Positions 8,358 through 14,981 of a stretch of 35,338 nt of DNA are shown piece after piece. The DNA comes from DATFYM01 sp035315065 (GTDB taxonomy: Bacteria; Acidobacteriota; Terriglobia; UBA7540). The notes beneath the pieces were generated by a model. The model was not told the origin of the DNA, made no database searches, and worked only from the letters and a program-made list of their open reading frames with translations. Within the stretch, counting starts at the first letter, position 1. The number at the start of each line of letters is the position of its first letter. The stretch is taken from assembly GCA_035315065.1 (NCBI GenBank), contig DATFYM010000054.1:1-35338 (forward strand), in the 5' to 3' direction. Position numbers and translations under genes: made by a program.

Positions 8358-8450
8358 TTAAACCTCTTCATATCTCCGGCGGAGCCACGATCTCGATTCG
8401 TCGTAAAGGGCGCTGAAGACCGAGGTATCGAGATAAACGCGCAACTTCAT
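8358..8450 (-). pseudogene. PIN-domain (VapC-like) toxin with its middle deleted
   Basis: The frame starts MKLRVYLDTSVFSALYDE: YLDTSVF carries the first catalytic Asp of PIN ribonucleases. After only 18 residues it joins, out of frame, to a stretch that in the other frame reads IEIVAPPEI and stop, which is a common C-terminal ending of PIN toxins. The roughly 100-120 residues that should lie between, with the other acidic residues, are missing. I read this as an internal deletion leaving both ends. The ATG at 8450 is the natural start. Confidence 0.6.
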
Positions 8451-8748
8451 GGGATGCCAACGCGGTTAGCGTAGCACAAACCGTCGCCATGAGGTACCCT
8501 CCTCCGACGGCAATCCAAGAATCTCTCCGCCGCCGCCAGGCTGGCAGCCAATCGGCCCAACGCGCTCAAATGCAGCGGACCGAAAACCGCCGTCGCAAAG
8601 TGTCGCGTGGCGCTGATCGCGGACCGAGCCTCGTCGAGGCTATCGGCAACGACCAACCCGTAGCCTCGGAAAAGGCTTGACGGGAGTAGCGAGGATGTCA
8701 TACTATATCTTATGGTTGAACACGAAGATATCTGGAGGCCTCATTTGA
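8451..8748. other. Intergenic stretch upstream of the PIN remnant, no supported gene
   Basis: An 84-codon frame is open on the minus strand (8701-8447) but its composition does not resemble a real protein. It contains the second copy (8624-8648) of the 25-bp direct repeat seen at 7978-8002. Confidence 0.5.
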
Positions 8749-9156
8749 GCCCGGCGGGGCTGGCCGGAAGGCAAGCCGCGCGAGTTCGACCAGAAGCGCC
8801 ACAAATTGTGGGACGCTTTCCAGCCGGAAGACGGCTTCGAGGAGGACTTGCGGGAAGACATGGTGGAGAACCGGTCGGGCCGCCTGACGCGAACCCACCA
8901 GGCCAACCTGGTGGCAATCCGCCGGCGGACGGAAGTGATGGTTACACTTATGGTACAACAGAAAAAATTAATAGGGGGTGCTAGCCGCAATTTCCACCAC
9001 CCCTCCTGCCACCTTGGCGGGAAGCCTCTATTGCAAATAAAGGGCTTATTTGACAGAGTGTCCGTTTTCGGGCGTTTTTGGGCCTACCAAATCTTACCAG
9101 ATTTTACCAATTTTTACCAAAGAAGTGCAGCGAACGGGAACGAAGGGTGGAGATAA
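8749..9156 (+). pseudogene. Decayed C-terminal part of a 'GPKTPEGKA...ALKHG' family protein
   Basis: The frame is open from 8749 after a stop and has no proper start. It reads REFDQKRHKLWDAFQPEDGF, then EEDLREDMVENRSGRLTRTH. The order 'short helix with LWxxFQPxxxxEExLxxxMxENxxRLxR' is the C-terminal domain of a protein family repeated many times in Acidobacteria and Planctomycetes genomes; a related complete gene is at 23172. The N-terminal 'GP(K/R)TPEGKA' part is absent. It ends in YQILPDFTNFYQ, a string that returns in decayed form at 9945-9985. Confidence 0.45.
9085..9119 (+). repeat. TACCA motif repeated four times at 10-bp spacing, copy 1
   Basis: TACCA occurs at 9085, 9095, 9105 and 9115, exactly one helical turn apart, with A/T tracts in phase between. 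It lies in the 3' part of the decayed gene above. Confidence 0.6.
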
Positions 9157-9240
9157 GGGGAGCTAACGGAGGCTTTTTGCGGGGTCTTTATTTAAACCGT
9201 GTCAAGTCTGACGGATCGTGTCAAGCGTTAACCGAGACCG

Positions 9241-9371
9241 GGTTTTGGGGGTTCGGGGTTCGCAGGCCAGGGTTGGGTTTCGGGGATTTGGGGTTTGGGA
9301 TTTGCAGAGAGCCGACAATTGGTTCGCCATTTTCCTCTGCGAAGCACGAACTCCGAACCCCGAATCCCACC
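9241..9371. repeat. Heptamer hairpin (words GGTTCGG / GGTTTGG / GGATTTG)
   Basis: The left arm (9241-9306) is built of 7-bp units such as GGGGGTT, CGGGGTT, CAGGGTT and GGGTTTC; the right arm (9334-9371) carries the complementary AACTCCG, AACCCCG, AATCCCA units. The string GGTTCGGGGTTCGCAG is shared exactly with the hairpin at 19015-19113. Confidence 0.7.
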
Positions 9372-9460
9372 AACTTCCCGTCGTCCGGGGTTTCCAGACG
9401 GGTTCCTAGGGTGGGCAGCCTCTGGCTCGGTTGCCGCCTGGCCGTGAAGGATGCCGGGCG

Positions 9461-9905
9461 ACCCCTTCGGGTTATGCCGGGCGAATGAAATGTAGAGAGG
9501 CTGGCCTGTTGATTCGACAGGGGTTGTGGTACAAATTGGTGAGGAGGGCAGGGCAAGTCTTGCTCAATCTAAAGGACTTGATAGCCATCTTTCCGCCGAG
9601 CTGTCGGCCGACCGTTTCGGGCTTGGTCGGGCGAGTGAAACGTGGCGACTATCTATTGATTCTGCGGTGGTTGTTAGCCAAATTGGTGAGCCGAATACAC
9701 GAAGGCTTGCTCAATCTAAAGGACTTGCTAGCCGCTTTTCCACCGAGCTGCCAGGAAGTCGTTTCGGGCTTGGTCGCGCGAGTGAAAAGTGGCGAGGCCG
9801 ATATGTTGATTCGACAAGGGTTGTTATCCAATTTTCTGAGGAAAACAGGAAAAGGCGTGCTCAATCTAAAGGACTTGCTTACCGCTTCTCCGCCGAGGCT
9901 TAGCG
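9461..9905 (+). repeat. Tandem array, period 147-150 bp, two full and two partial copies
   Basis: GCTCAATCTAAAGGACTT recurs exactly at 9562, 9709 and 9859, giving periods of 147 and 150 bp. A partial copy precedes (TTGATTCGACAGGGGTTG at 9509 matches TTGATTCGACAAGGGTTG in the third unit). Both periods are multiples of three, so a frame from about 9431 to 10186 stays open and codes for a 49-50 residue leucine- and lysine-rich repeat (LLNLKDLLAAFPPSC ... VSGLVARVKSGE). A second plus-strand frame (9526-9903) is open through the same DNA. There is no strong ribosome-binding site, so coding status is undecided. Confidence 0.65.
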
Positions 9906-10200
9906 GCTTATTTGAGAACGAGCTCGTTTTGAGGTGTTGTTTGGCTACCAAATCGTACCAAATTTTACCATTTTCGACCAAAAACGTGCAGCGAACGGGC
10001 TCGAACATGGCACAAGAGGTAGCGGAGATGGTGCATCATGTGACGGCCCAGAACCCGTTGGCGCATATGGCAGACTGTCATTCGAGGGAGCGCGCCTGCT
10101 CCGCCACAGGCTGCGGTCGGCGTAAACCCTATGGGAAATCCAAATCTGAAGTGATCTGCGGTCTGGTTTTCGGGGTAACATTATAAGGTTTTAGGTTAGT
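9906..10200. other. Tail of the repeat region; second decayed copy of the YQI-P-FT motif
   Basis: No independent gene is supported. The stretch holds the second TACCA set (9946, 9956, 9966 and GACCA at 9976) followed, as in the first copy, by GTGCAGCGAACGGG. In one frame it reads YQIVPNFTIFDQKRAANG, clearly related to YQILPDFTNFYQRSAANG near 9090. Confidence 0.55.
9946..9980 (+). repeat. TACCA motif repeated at 10-bp spacing, copy 2
   Basis: TACCA at 9946, 9956 and 9966 and GACCA at 9976: the same phase and the same downstream GTGCAGCGAACGGG as copy 1, 861 bp away. Confidence 0.6.
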
Positions 10201-10221
10201 TCAAGAGGCGGGGCTCTTCTC

Positions 10222-11316
10222 ATGGCCGAAAGTTCCATGCAGGCAGTGGTTCACTATGCGCTCCGTGACGGAGCCATCGAGTTGCGCGAGGTACCGGCGC
10301 CGGCCACGATTGCCGACGACGAAGTCCTCCTCGCCAGCCGCGCCGTGGGCGTCTGCGGCAGCGAAGTGCATCAGTTCCACAACCAGCAGAGCTGGACGGT
10401 GGAGGTGCCGGTGATCCTCGGGCACGAGTTCTGTGGCGTCGTGGCCCGGGTGGGCAAGGCGGTGAAGGGATTCCGCGAGGGCGACCGGGTGGCCTCGGAG
10501 ACCGCGGCCTCGATCTGCGGCGAGTGCCTCTACTGCCGCAACGGCGAATACAACCTTTGCCCCAAGCGTATGGGCTTCGGCGCCCTGCGCGACGGCGCCA
10601 TGGCGGACTTCGTCAGAGTACCGGCGCGCTGCCTGCACCACCTGCCGGATGCGGTCCCCTTCGAGAAAGCAGCGCTCACCGAACCGTGCTGCGTGGCCTA
10701 CAACGCCACCTGCGTTCACACCAATATCCGCCCGGGCGACGCGGTGCTGGTGTTCGGACCGGGACCCATCGGCCTGCTCTCGCTGGCGCTGGCAAAACGC
10801 TCCGGCGCCGGCTGGCTGGGCGTGGTGGGACTGCCGCAGGACGCGCCGCGCCTGGCCATCGCCCGGCAGCTTGGCGCCGATCGTGTCATCGACGGCGGCC
10901 GGGAGGAAATGCTGGACGCGGTCCGCTCGGTGGGCGACGGGCTGGGGGTGGACGTGGTGATCGATGCTGCCGGCCACTCGGCGACGCTCGAATTGGGTCT
11001 CGCCGCCGTGCGGCCCAAGGGTCAGATCACCAAGGTCGGCTGGGGACCACAGCCGCTCAACTTCTCTCTCGACCCGCTCGTCCAGAAGGCAGTTCGGCTG
11101 CAAGGGAGCTTCAGCCACAATTTCCCCATTTGGGAACGCGTGATCGCGCTGATGGCGGCCGGACAGCTCGATCCCTCGCCCCTCGTCGGCCGCACGGAGC
11201 CGCTCTCCGGCTGGCGCGCGTGCTTCGACGAAATGGGGGCGGGGAGGATTGTGAAGGGAGTTTTGCTACCGGGTGTTGAAGAAGTCGAAGGTCGAAGGTT
11301 GAAGGTCGAACAGTAA
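10222..11316 (+). CDS. Zinc-dependent medium-chain alcohol/polyol dehydrogenase
   Basis: A 364-residue member of the medium-chain dehydrogenase family (threonine / sorbitol dehydrogenase branch) that oxidises a secondary alcohol or polyol with NAD(P). Catalytic zinc ligands are C45 (VGVCGSEVH) and H68-E69 (GHEF); the structural zinc site is C99, C102, C105 and C113. A Rossmann motif GPGPIG follows near residue 175. The frame start at 10222 is used, but the ATG at 10237 (MQAVVHY) is equally plausible. The exact substrate cannot be read. The C-terminal GVEEVEGRRLKVEQ is written by the heptamer array at 11284, so the true protein end was probably replaced. A sugar phosphate isomerase gene follows about 570 bp downstream, suggesting a shared role in sugar catabolism. 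Confidence 0.85.
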   Translation: MAESSMQAVVHYALRDGAIELREVPAPATIADDEVLLASRAVGVCGSEVHQFHNQQSWTVEVPVILGHEFCGVVARVGKAVKGFREGDRVASETAASICGECLYCRNGEYNLCPKRMGFGALRDGAMADFVRVPARCLHHLPDAVPFEKAALTEPCCVAYNATCVHTNIRPGDAVLVFGPGPIGLLSLALAKRSGAGWLGVVGLPQDAPRLAIARQLGADRVIDGGREEMLDAVRSVGDGLGVDVVIDAAGHSATLELGLAAVRPKGQITKVGWGPQPLNFSLDPLVQKAVRLQGSFSHNFPIWERVIALMAAGQLDPSPLVGRTEPLSGWRACFDEMGAGRIVKGVLLPGVEEVEGRRLKVEQ

Positions 11317-11387
11317 AGACGCCCCTCAATCCGACACTCTGTCTTCACTTTCGACCTTTGACCGTCAACTTTCGACTTGTGGGATCG
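11284..11387. repeat. Heptamer hairpin (words GTCGAAG / GTTGAAG), left flank of the IVP gene
   Basis: Left arm: GTCGAAG, GTCGAAG, GTTGAAG, GTCGAAC (11284-11311). Loop: about 38 bp beginning AGTAAAGAC. Right arm: CTTTCGA, CCTTTGA, CCGTCAA, CTTTCGA. The element supplies the stop codon of the dehydrogenase. It is a near-direct repeat of the element at 11781-11884, including the final GGATCG. Confidence 0.8.
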
Positions 11388-11416
11388 AATGCAGTCGACA
11401 ATTGGAGGTTGAGGCC

Positions 11417-11793
11417 ATGCAGAGATTCACGGACTTGAAGGTGTGGCAACGGAGCCACGCGTTGACGCTTGAGATTTACAAAGTGACGAAGCCATTTCCG
11501 TCGGACGAGCGTTTTGGTTTAGTGTCGCAGCTCCGACGCGCCGCAGCTTCGGTGCCAACCACATCGCCGAAGGCTCGAAGCGCCTGAGCAACCCCGAGTA
11601 CGCGCACTTCCTCAATATCGCCGAGGGTTCATTGGCTGAAACCGAATACCTGTTGTTACTCAGCCGCGATCTGGACTATTTGGCTCCAGAGGCATTGGAG
11701 CATCCGTTGAACGAGATCGGCGACATTGCCCGGATGTTGCATGCTTTGCGCACTAAGGTTGAGAACGCAGTCCGGAAACAGTCGAAAAGTTGA
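11417..11793 (+). pseudogene. Four-helix-bundle protein (23S rRNA IVP-like), broken by a one-base deletion
   Basis: The first frame reads MQRFTDLKVWQRSHALTLEI up to SVPT, then goes wrong at about 11560. Shifting frame gives NIAEGSKRLSNPEYAHFLNI and LAETEYLLLLSRDLDYL to a TGA at 11791. Together these form a normal ~125-residue four-helix-bundle protein of the type found in 23S rRNA intervening sequences and related to the Avd accessory proteins of diversity-generating retroelements. The missing base lies in the run coding for PTNIAEG (CCAACCACATC where CCAACCAACATC is expected). It may be a real mutation or a sequencing error. GGAGG lies upstream of the ATG. The gene is flanked on both sides by nearly identical heptamer hairpins, and its last codons are inside the right one. 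Confidence 0.75.
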
Positions 11794-11884
11794 AGGTTGA
11801 AGGTCAAAAAGTGGAGACACCCTCCACCAGTCGGTCCTTCTTTACTTTCGACCTTCGACCTTCAACCTTCGACTTTTTGGATCG
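11781..11884. repeat. Heptamer hairpin (words GTTGAAG / CTTCGAC), right flank of the IVP gene
   Basis: Left arm: GTCGAAA, AGTTGAA, GGTTGAA, GGTCAAA. Right arm: TTTCGAC, CTTCGAC, CTTCAAC, CTTCGAC. The loop contains GGAGAC ... CGGTCCTTCTTTACTTT, the theme also seen in other loops. It supplies the stop codon of the IVP pseudogene. Confidence 0.8.
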
Positions 11885-11887
11885 GCC

Positions 11888-12754
11888 ATGAAATTAGCAG
11901 CATTTCCCAAGTGCTACATGGACCAGCTCGTTACCGAGCGCAGCATGAGTGTGTTCGACTGGATCGAGATGGCCTCGGACCTGCCCGTGGACGGACTCGA
12001 GCTGTACGACGGCTTCCTTGAGAGCTTCGACGAGGATTATCTTGCGCGCCTGCGCTCGGCGCTCGAGCGACGGCACATGGCGATGCCGATGCTCTGCTAT
12101 TCGCCGGATTTCACCAACCCCGATCCGGAAGAGCGCCGCCGGGAAATCGAGCGTGAGAAGCGGGCCATCGACCTGACTGCCACGCTGGGCGGCCGGTTCT
12201 GCCGCGTCCTTTCCGGCCAGCGCCGGCCGGAAGTTTCGCGCGCGCACGGGATCGCCTGGGTGGTGGAGTCGATCCGGGCGCTGTTGCCCTATGCCGCGTC
12301 CAAAGGCGTGGTGCTCGCGATGGAGAATCACTACAAGGACAACTTCTGGAAGCATCCGGAGTTCGCGCAGAAGCGCGACGTGTACCTTGCCATTGTCAAC
12401 CAGGTCGATTCGCCGTGGTTTGGCGTGCAGTACGACCCGTCGAACGCCATCCTGGCGGGCGAAGACCCCATCGAACTGCTCGAACTGGTCAAGCATCGCG
12501 TGGTCACCATGCACGCCAGCGACCGGTATCTCAAGCCCGGACATACTCTGGAAGAATTGAGGGCCGTGGAGGATATAGTAGGCTACTCAGCTATACTTTC
12601 GCACGGCGTCGTGGGCAAAGGGCTGAACGATTACCCACGCATTTTTCGCATCCTGCGCGAGGCCGGATACGACGGCTGGGTTTCGATCGAGGATGGGGCG
12701 AATGGCCTGGAAGAAATTCGCGAGTCGGCGAACTTTTTGCGAGGCTTGATGTAG
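11888..12754 (+). CDS. Sugar phosphate isomerase/epimerase (TIM barrel, AP endonuclease 2 fold)
   Basis: A 288-residue TIM-barrel enzyme of the xylose-isomerase-like superfamily. Probable metal ligands are E146 (VVLAMENHY), D183 (QYDPSN), H209 (VTMHASD) and E268 (VSIEDG), at the positions normal for this fold. GVVGKGLNDYPRIFRILREA is the typical strand-helix before the last ligand. No signal peptide is present, so it is cytoplasmic. Known relatives interconvert ketoses or epimerise sugars and inositol derivatives; the substrate is not readable. It follows a zinc dehydrogenase in the same direction. The ATG at 11888 lies directly after the hairpin and has no clear ribosome-binding site. The last ~40 bp of the gene are duplicated 93 bp downstream. 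Confidence 0.85.
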   Translation: MKLAAFPKCYMDQLVTERSMSVFDWIEMASDLPVDGLELYDGFLESFDEDYLARLRSALERRHMAMPMLCYSPDFTNPDPEERRREIEREKRAIDLTATLGGRFCRVLSGQRRPEVSRAHGIAWVVESIRALLPYAASKGVVLAMENHYKDNFWKHPEFAQKRDVYLAIVNQVDSPWFGVQYDPSNAILAGEDPIELLELVKHRVVTMHASDRYLKPGHTLEELRAVEDIVGYSAILSHGVVGKGLNDYPRIFRILREAGYDGWVSIEDGANGLEEIRESANFLRGLM

Positions 12755-12780
12755 GAGGAAGAAGAAGAGAAATCAAATGG

Positions 12781-12957
12781 CTAAAGGCAAAGGGCAAAAG
12801 GCAAAGGTGAAAACCCGCAAGTCGGCGAAGGTCTTGCGAGACTTGATGTAGGAGTTTCGGCAAAATGAAGAAGAGGAAAGGAAATCAAGAAAAGAAAGCA
12901 ATGCCGGTCTTTACTTTTGCCATTTGCCTTTTGCCATTTGCCTTTTGATTTGCTCTT
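12781..12957. repeat. Heptamer hairpin (words CAAAAGG / GCCATTT / GCCTTTT) with a captured gene end
   Basis: Left arm: CTAAAGG, CAAAGGG, CAAAAGG, CAAAGGT (12781-12808). Right arm: TTTTGCC, ATTTGCC, TTTTGCC, ATTTGCC, TTTTGAT (12913-12951). The loop holds a second copy (12811-12850) of the 3' end of the isomerase gene (12718-12757), including its TAG, plus a GCCGGTCTTTACTTTT stretch at its right edge. Confidence 0.8.
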
Positions 12958-12962
12958 AGGCT

Positions 12963-13328
12963 TTACGCGGCCTCGGCTCCCATGGGACCGAAGGTGTCCT
13001 CGATCATGCGGGTGAACTGCTTCACTTTGGCGGGAAGATCGCGGTCAGCGGCCAGCGCGGCGGCTTTGATCTCCGCGATCGCAGCCAGAAGCTCGGCGAT
13101 GGAATCCAGTATGGATTCCAGCGGGTAGTCGACGCCGACCAGGGAGTTGGGATTGTAACGGATGGCGCTCTTGAGTTCGCGCTCCAGCTTCTCCGCCGTG
13201 CGCAGGATCTCATGCGGCTTATCGACCGTCGCATCGGCCAGCGGCCCGGCAGCGCTGCTCGCGAAGTAGGGCGCCTCGCGGCCCAGCCATTCGAGGTCTT
13301 GAGCGAGTTGGATAATCGTGTCGGCCAT
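12963..13328 (-). CDS. Small all-helical hypothetical protein
   Basis: The 121-residue product starts MADTIIQLAQDLEWLGREAP and carries long Ala/Leu/Glu-rich helices (EKLERELKSAIRYNPNSLVG, then SILDSIAELLAAIAEIKAAA). I do not recognise a family. There is no signal peptide or membrane segment. The ATG at 13328 is chosen over the longer frame from 13376, whose first 16 residues look like untranslated leader. The stop lies 6 bp from the heptamer hairpin at 12781-12957, which would be a natural transcription end for it and for the convergent isomerase gene. Confidence 0.6.
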   Translation of the reverse strand: MADTIIQLAQDLEWLGREAPYFASSAAGPLADATVDKPHEILRTAEKLERELKSAIRYNPNSLVGVDYPLESILDSIAELLAAIAEIKAAALAADRDLPAKVKQFTRMIEDTFGPMGAEAA

Positions 13329-13486
13329 GACTCGTTCCACCCACTTAGATGTGCCGGGTAAAGAAAAGGGATGCAATCTCCCGCTGAATCATTTGTCAAT
13401 AGAATGTTATTTTTCTGTTGCGGAACGGTTGAAAAGGAGAAACGCGGGGCAACCTCTGGTGGAGCGCCGACATCGGGGGGGGAAAA

Positions 13487-13607
13487 CAGTTTTCAGTTTT
13501 CAGTTTTCAGTTTCCAATGCTCAGGTCCCAGTTCTCAAGCCGAGGGACCCCACCGTGGGTCCGATTTGTTCCGGCTGAAAACTGAAGACTGAAAACTGAG
13601 AACTAAG
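13487..13607. repeat. Heptamer hairpin (word CAGTTTT)
   Basis: Seven consecutive units in perfect 7-bp phase: CAGTTTT three times, then CAGTTTC, CAATGCT, CAGGTCC, CAGTTCT (13487-13535), all beginning CA. The right arm is AACTGAA, GACTGAA, AACTGAG, AACTAAG. The loop contains a GGGACCC-ACCG-TGGGTCC hairpin and ends TTCCGGCTGAA, as does the loop of the element at 28226-28349. Confidence 0.85.
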
Positions 13608-13644
13608 GGTAGCAACGGCGCAACTACGACCCCTGGAGGAAAAC

Positions 13645-14052
13645 ATGGCTGCCAAGTGGCTGTTGAAATCAGATCCGGAGACTTACTCCTACGATGACCT
13701 CGAGCGCGACCACGAGACGGTGTGGGACGGCGTTTCCAACAACCTCGCGCTGAAGCACATTCGGAGCATTCGCAAGGGCGACCAGGCGCTCGTCTATCAC
13801 ACCGGAGAAGAAAAAGCCGTGGTGGGCCTTGCCAAAATCGTCAGCGACCCTTACCCCGATCCCAAGCACAAGGATGGGCGCCTCGTGGTGATGGACATCG
13901 CGGCGGAGAAGCGGCTGGCGCGCCCGGTGAGCCTGGACGAGATCAAGAAGAACCCGGCCTTCAAAGATTTTGCGCTGGTGCGGCTGCCGCGCCTTTCCGT
14001 GATGCCGGTCTCCGAAGCGCAGTGGGAAGCGCTGCTGGCGCTGGCGAAGTAG
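13645..14052 (+). CDS. EVE-domain protein
   Basis: A 135-residue single EVE domain: WLLKSDPETYSYDDLERD at the start, VWDGVSNNLALKHIRSIRKG in the middle, and DQALVYHTGEEKAVVGLAKI. EVE domains, related to PUA and YTH, bind modified bases in DNA or RNA; the aromatic cage would include W5, W28 and the YHTG tyrosine. Length is full for a stand-alone EVE protein. A strong ribosome-binding site (TGGAGGAA) lies just before the ATG. The next gene is a uracil-DNA glycosylase, so a role with damaged or modified bases is a reasonable guess. Bacterial EVE proteins can also work in restriction of modified DNA. Confidence 0.88.
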   Translation: MAAKWLLKSDPETYSYDDLERDHETVWDGVSNNLALKHIRSIRKGDQALVYHTGEEKAVVGLAKIVSDPYPDPKHKDGRLVVMDIAAEKRLARPVSLDEIKKNPAFKDFALVRLPRLSVMPVSEAQWEALLALAK

Positions 14053-14061
14053 GACGGAATA

Positions 14062-14165
14062 GTGAATGGTGAATGGTGAATTGTGAATGGGAGCCGAAGA
14101 AGTCTTTGAGTTCGTGCTCCTCGTTCATCATTTCTTCTCTGTGCCTCGGCGTCTCTGTGTTTGAA
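14062..14165. repeat. Heptamer array (word GTGAATG) with a TCTCTGTG/CCTCGGC tail
   Basis: GTGAATG, GTGAATG, GTGAATT, GTGAATG at 14062-14089, right after the EVE gene. There is no matching right arm; instead 14130-14162 has TTCATCATTTCTTC and then CTCTGTG, CCTCGGC, GTCTCTG, again 7-bp units. It may be a composite of two partial elements. Confidence 0.6.
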
Positions 14166-14191
14166 TTGAACCAGCCCGAGAGGGCGCATCG

Positions 14192-14953
14192 ATGGCGGGC
14201 CTCAGCGAACTCGAACTGCTCCAGCGGCGTGTCGTCGCCTGCACGCGTTGCCCGCGGCTGGTACGCTACCTGGAGAAGGTGGCGCGCGAGAAGCGGCGCA
14301 TGTACCGCGACGAGACTTATTGGGGCAAGCCGTTGGAGAGCTTCGGCGATCCCAACGCGGAGTTGCTGATCCTGGGATTGGCGCCTGCCGCGCATGGCGG
14401 CAACCGTACCGGCCGCATGTTCACGGGCGATCGCTCGGGCGACTTCCTCTATCGCGCCCTCTACGAAGCGGGGTTCGCGAACCAGGCCGAGTCGCGGCGC
14501 CGCGACGATGGGCTCAAGCTCACCGAATGCTACATCACGGCGGCGTTGCGCTGTGCGCCACCCAAGAACAAACCGCTTCCCGGCGAACTGCGCCACTGCC
14601 AGCCCTACCTCGAAGAAGAACTGCGATTGTTGCGCGAGGTTCGTGCCGTCTTGGCGCTGGGACGGATCGCTTTTGATGCTTACCTACGTCTCGTGTACAC
14701 GGGTCGTGCGGGGCGCGACGCCGTCGCGGAAGGGCTGCCGCCGCGCTCGTCTTTGATGTTTGGCCACGGCGTCAGCTACGCGCTGCCCGGAGGTCTGCCG
14801 CGCGTGTTCGCCTCTTACCATCCAAGCCAGCAGAACACGCAGACCGGAAAGCTGACGCCGGCAATGATGCGCAAGGTGTTTTCGGATATCCGTCGTTTCT
14901 TGGAACTAGGGAATAGGGAGTCAGGCTGTAGGGGCCAGTCAACTAGTCGCTAG
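14192..14953 (+). CDS. Uracil-DNA glycosylase, family 5 (UDGb)
   Basis: A 253-residue glycosylase that removes uracil and some other deaminated bases from DNA. C17, C20, C121 and C136 are the four 4Fe-4S ligands (CTRC near the start, RCAPP, HCQPY). LGLAPAAHGGNRTGRMFTGD (61-80) is the family-5 motif A, in which the usual catalytic acid is replaced as in UDGb. HPSQQN (210-215) is motif B. Length matches the family. The C-terminal GNRESGCRGQSTSR is written by the heptamer element, and the stop overlaps the convergent phosphatase gene by 4 nt. No clear ribosome-binding site precedes the ATG; the frame is preceded by the 14062-14165 repeat. Confidence 0.9.
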   Translation: MAGLSELELLQRRVVACTRCPRLVRYLEKVAREKRRMYRDETYWGKPLESFGDPNAELLILGLAPAAHGGNRTGRMFTGDRSGDFLYRALYEAGFANQAESRRRDDGLKLTECYITAALRCAPPKNKPLPGELRHCQPYLEEELRLLREVRAVLALGRIAFDAYLRLVYTGRAGRDAVAEGLPPRSSLMFGHGVSYALPGGLPRVFASYHPSQQNTQTGKLTPAMMRKVFSDIRRFLELGNRESGCRGQSTSR

Positions 14954-14981
14954 TCCCTACTCCCGACTCCCGACTCCCTAA
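14904..14981. repeat. Heptamer hairpin (words GACTCCC / ATAGGGA), shared end of two convergent genes
   Basis: Left arm CTAGGGA, ATAGGGA, GTCAGGC; right arm TAGTCCC, TACTCCC, GACTCCC, GACTCCC, TAAGCC. Both convergent reading frames, glycosylase and phosphatase, stop inside it. Confidence 0.7.

Noticed and set aside
8447..8701. 84-codon minus-strand frame upstream of the PIN remnant
   Set aside because: It has no clear ribosome-binding site or recognisable motif, and part of it is a direct repeat of non-coding DNA at 7978.
9461..9905. Possible CRISPR array
   Set aside because: The repeat period is 147-150 bp and the similarity runs through the whole unit, with no short conserved repeat alternating with unique spacers, and there are no cas genes.
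10201..11118. Long minus-strand open frame (305 codons) opposite the dehydrogenase
   Set aside because: It is the antisense shadow of a GC-rich gene: the plus strand has all zinc ligands and the Rossmann motif, and the minus frame has no domain.
13487..13607. Simple rho-independent terminator
   Set aside because: It lies upstream of the EVE gene with no T-run after the stem, and the stem is made of phased 7-bp units, which ordinary terminators are not.
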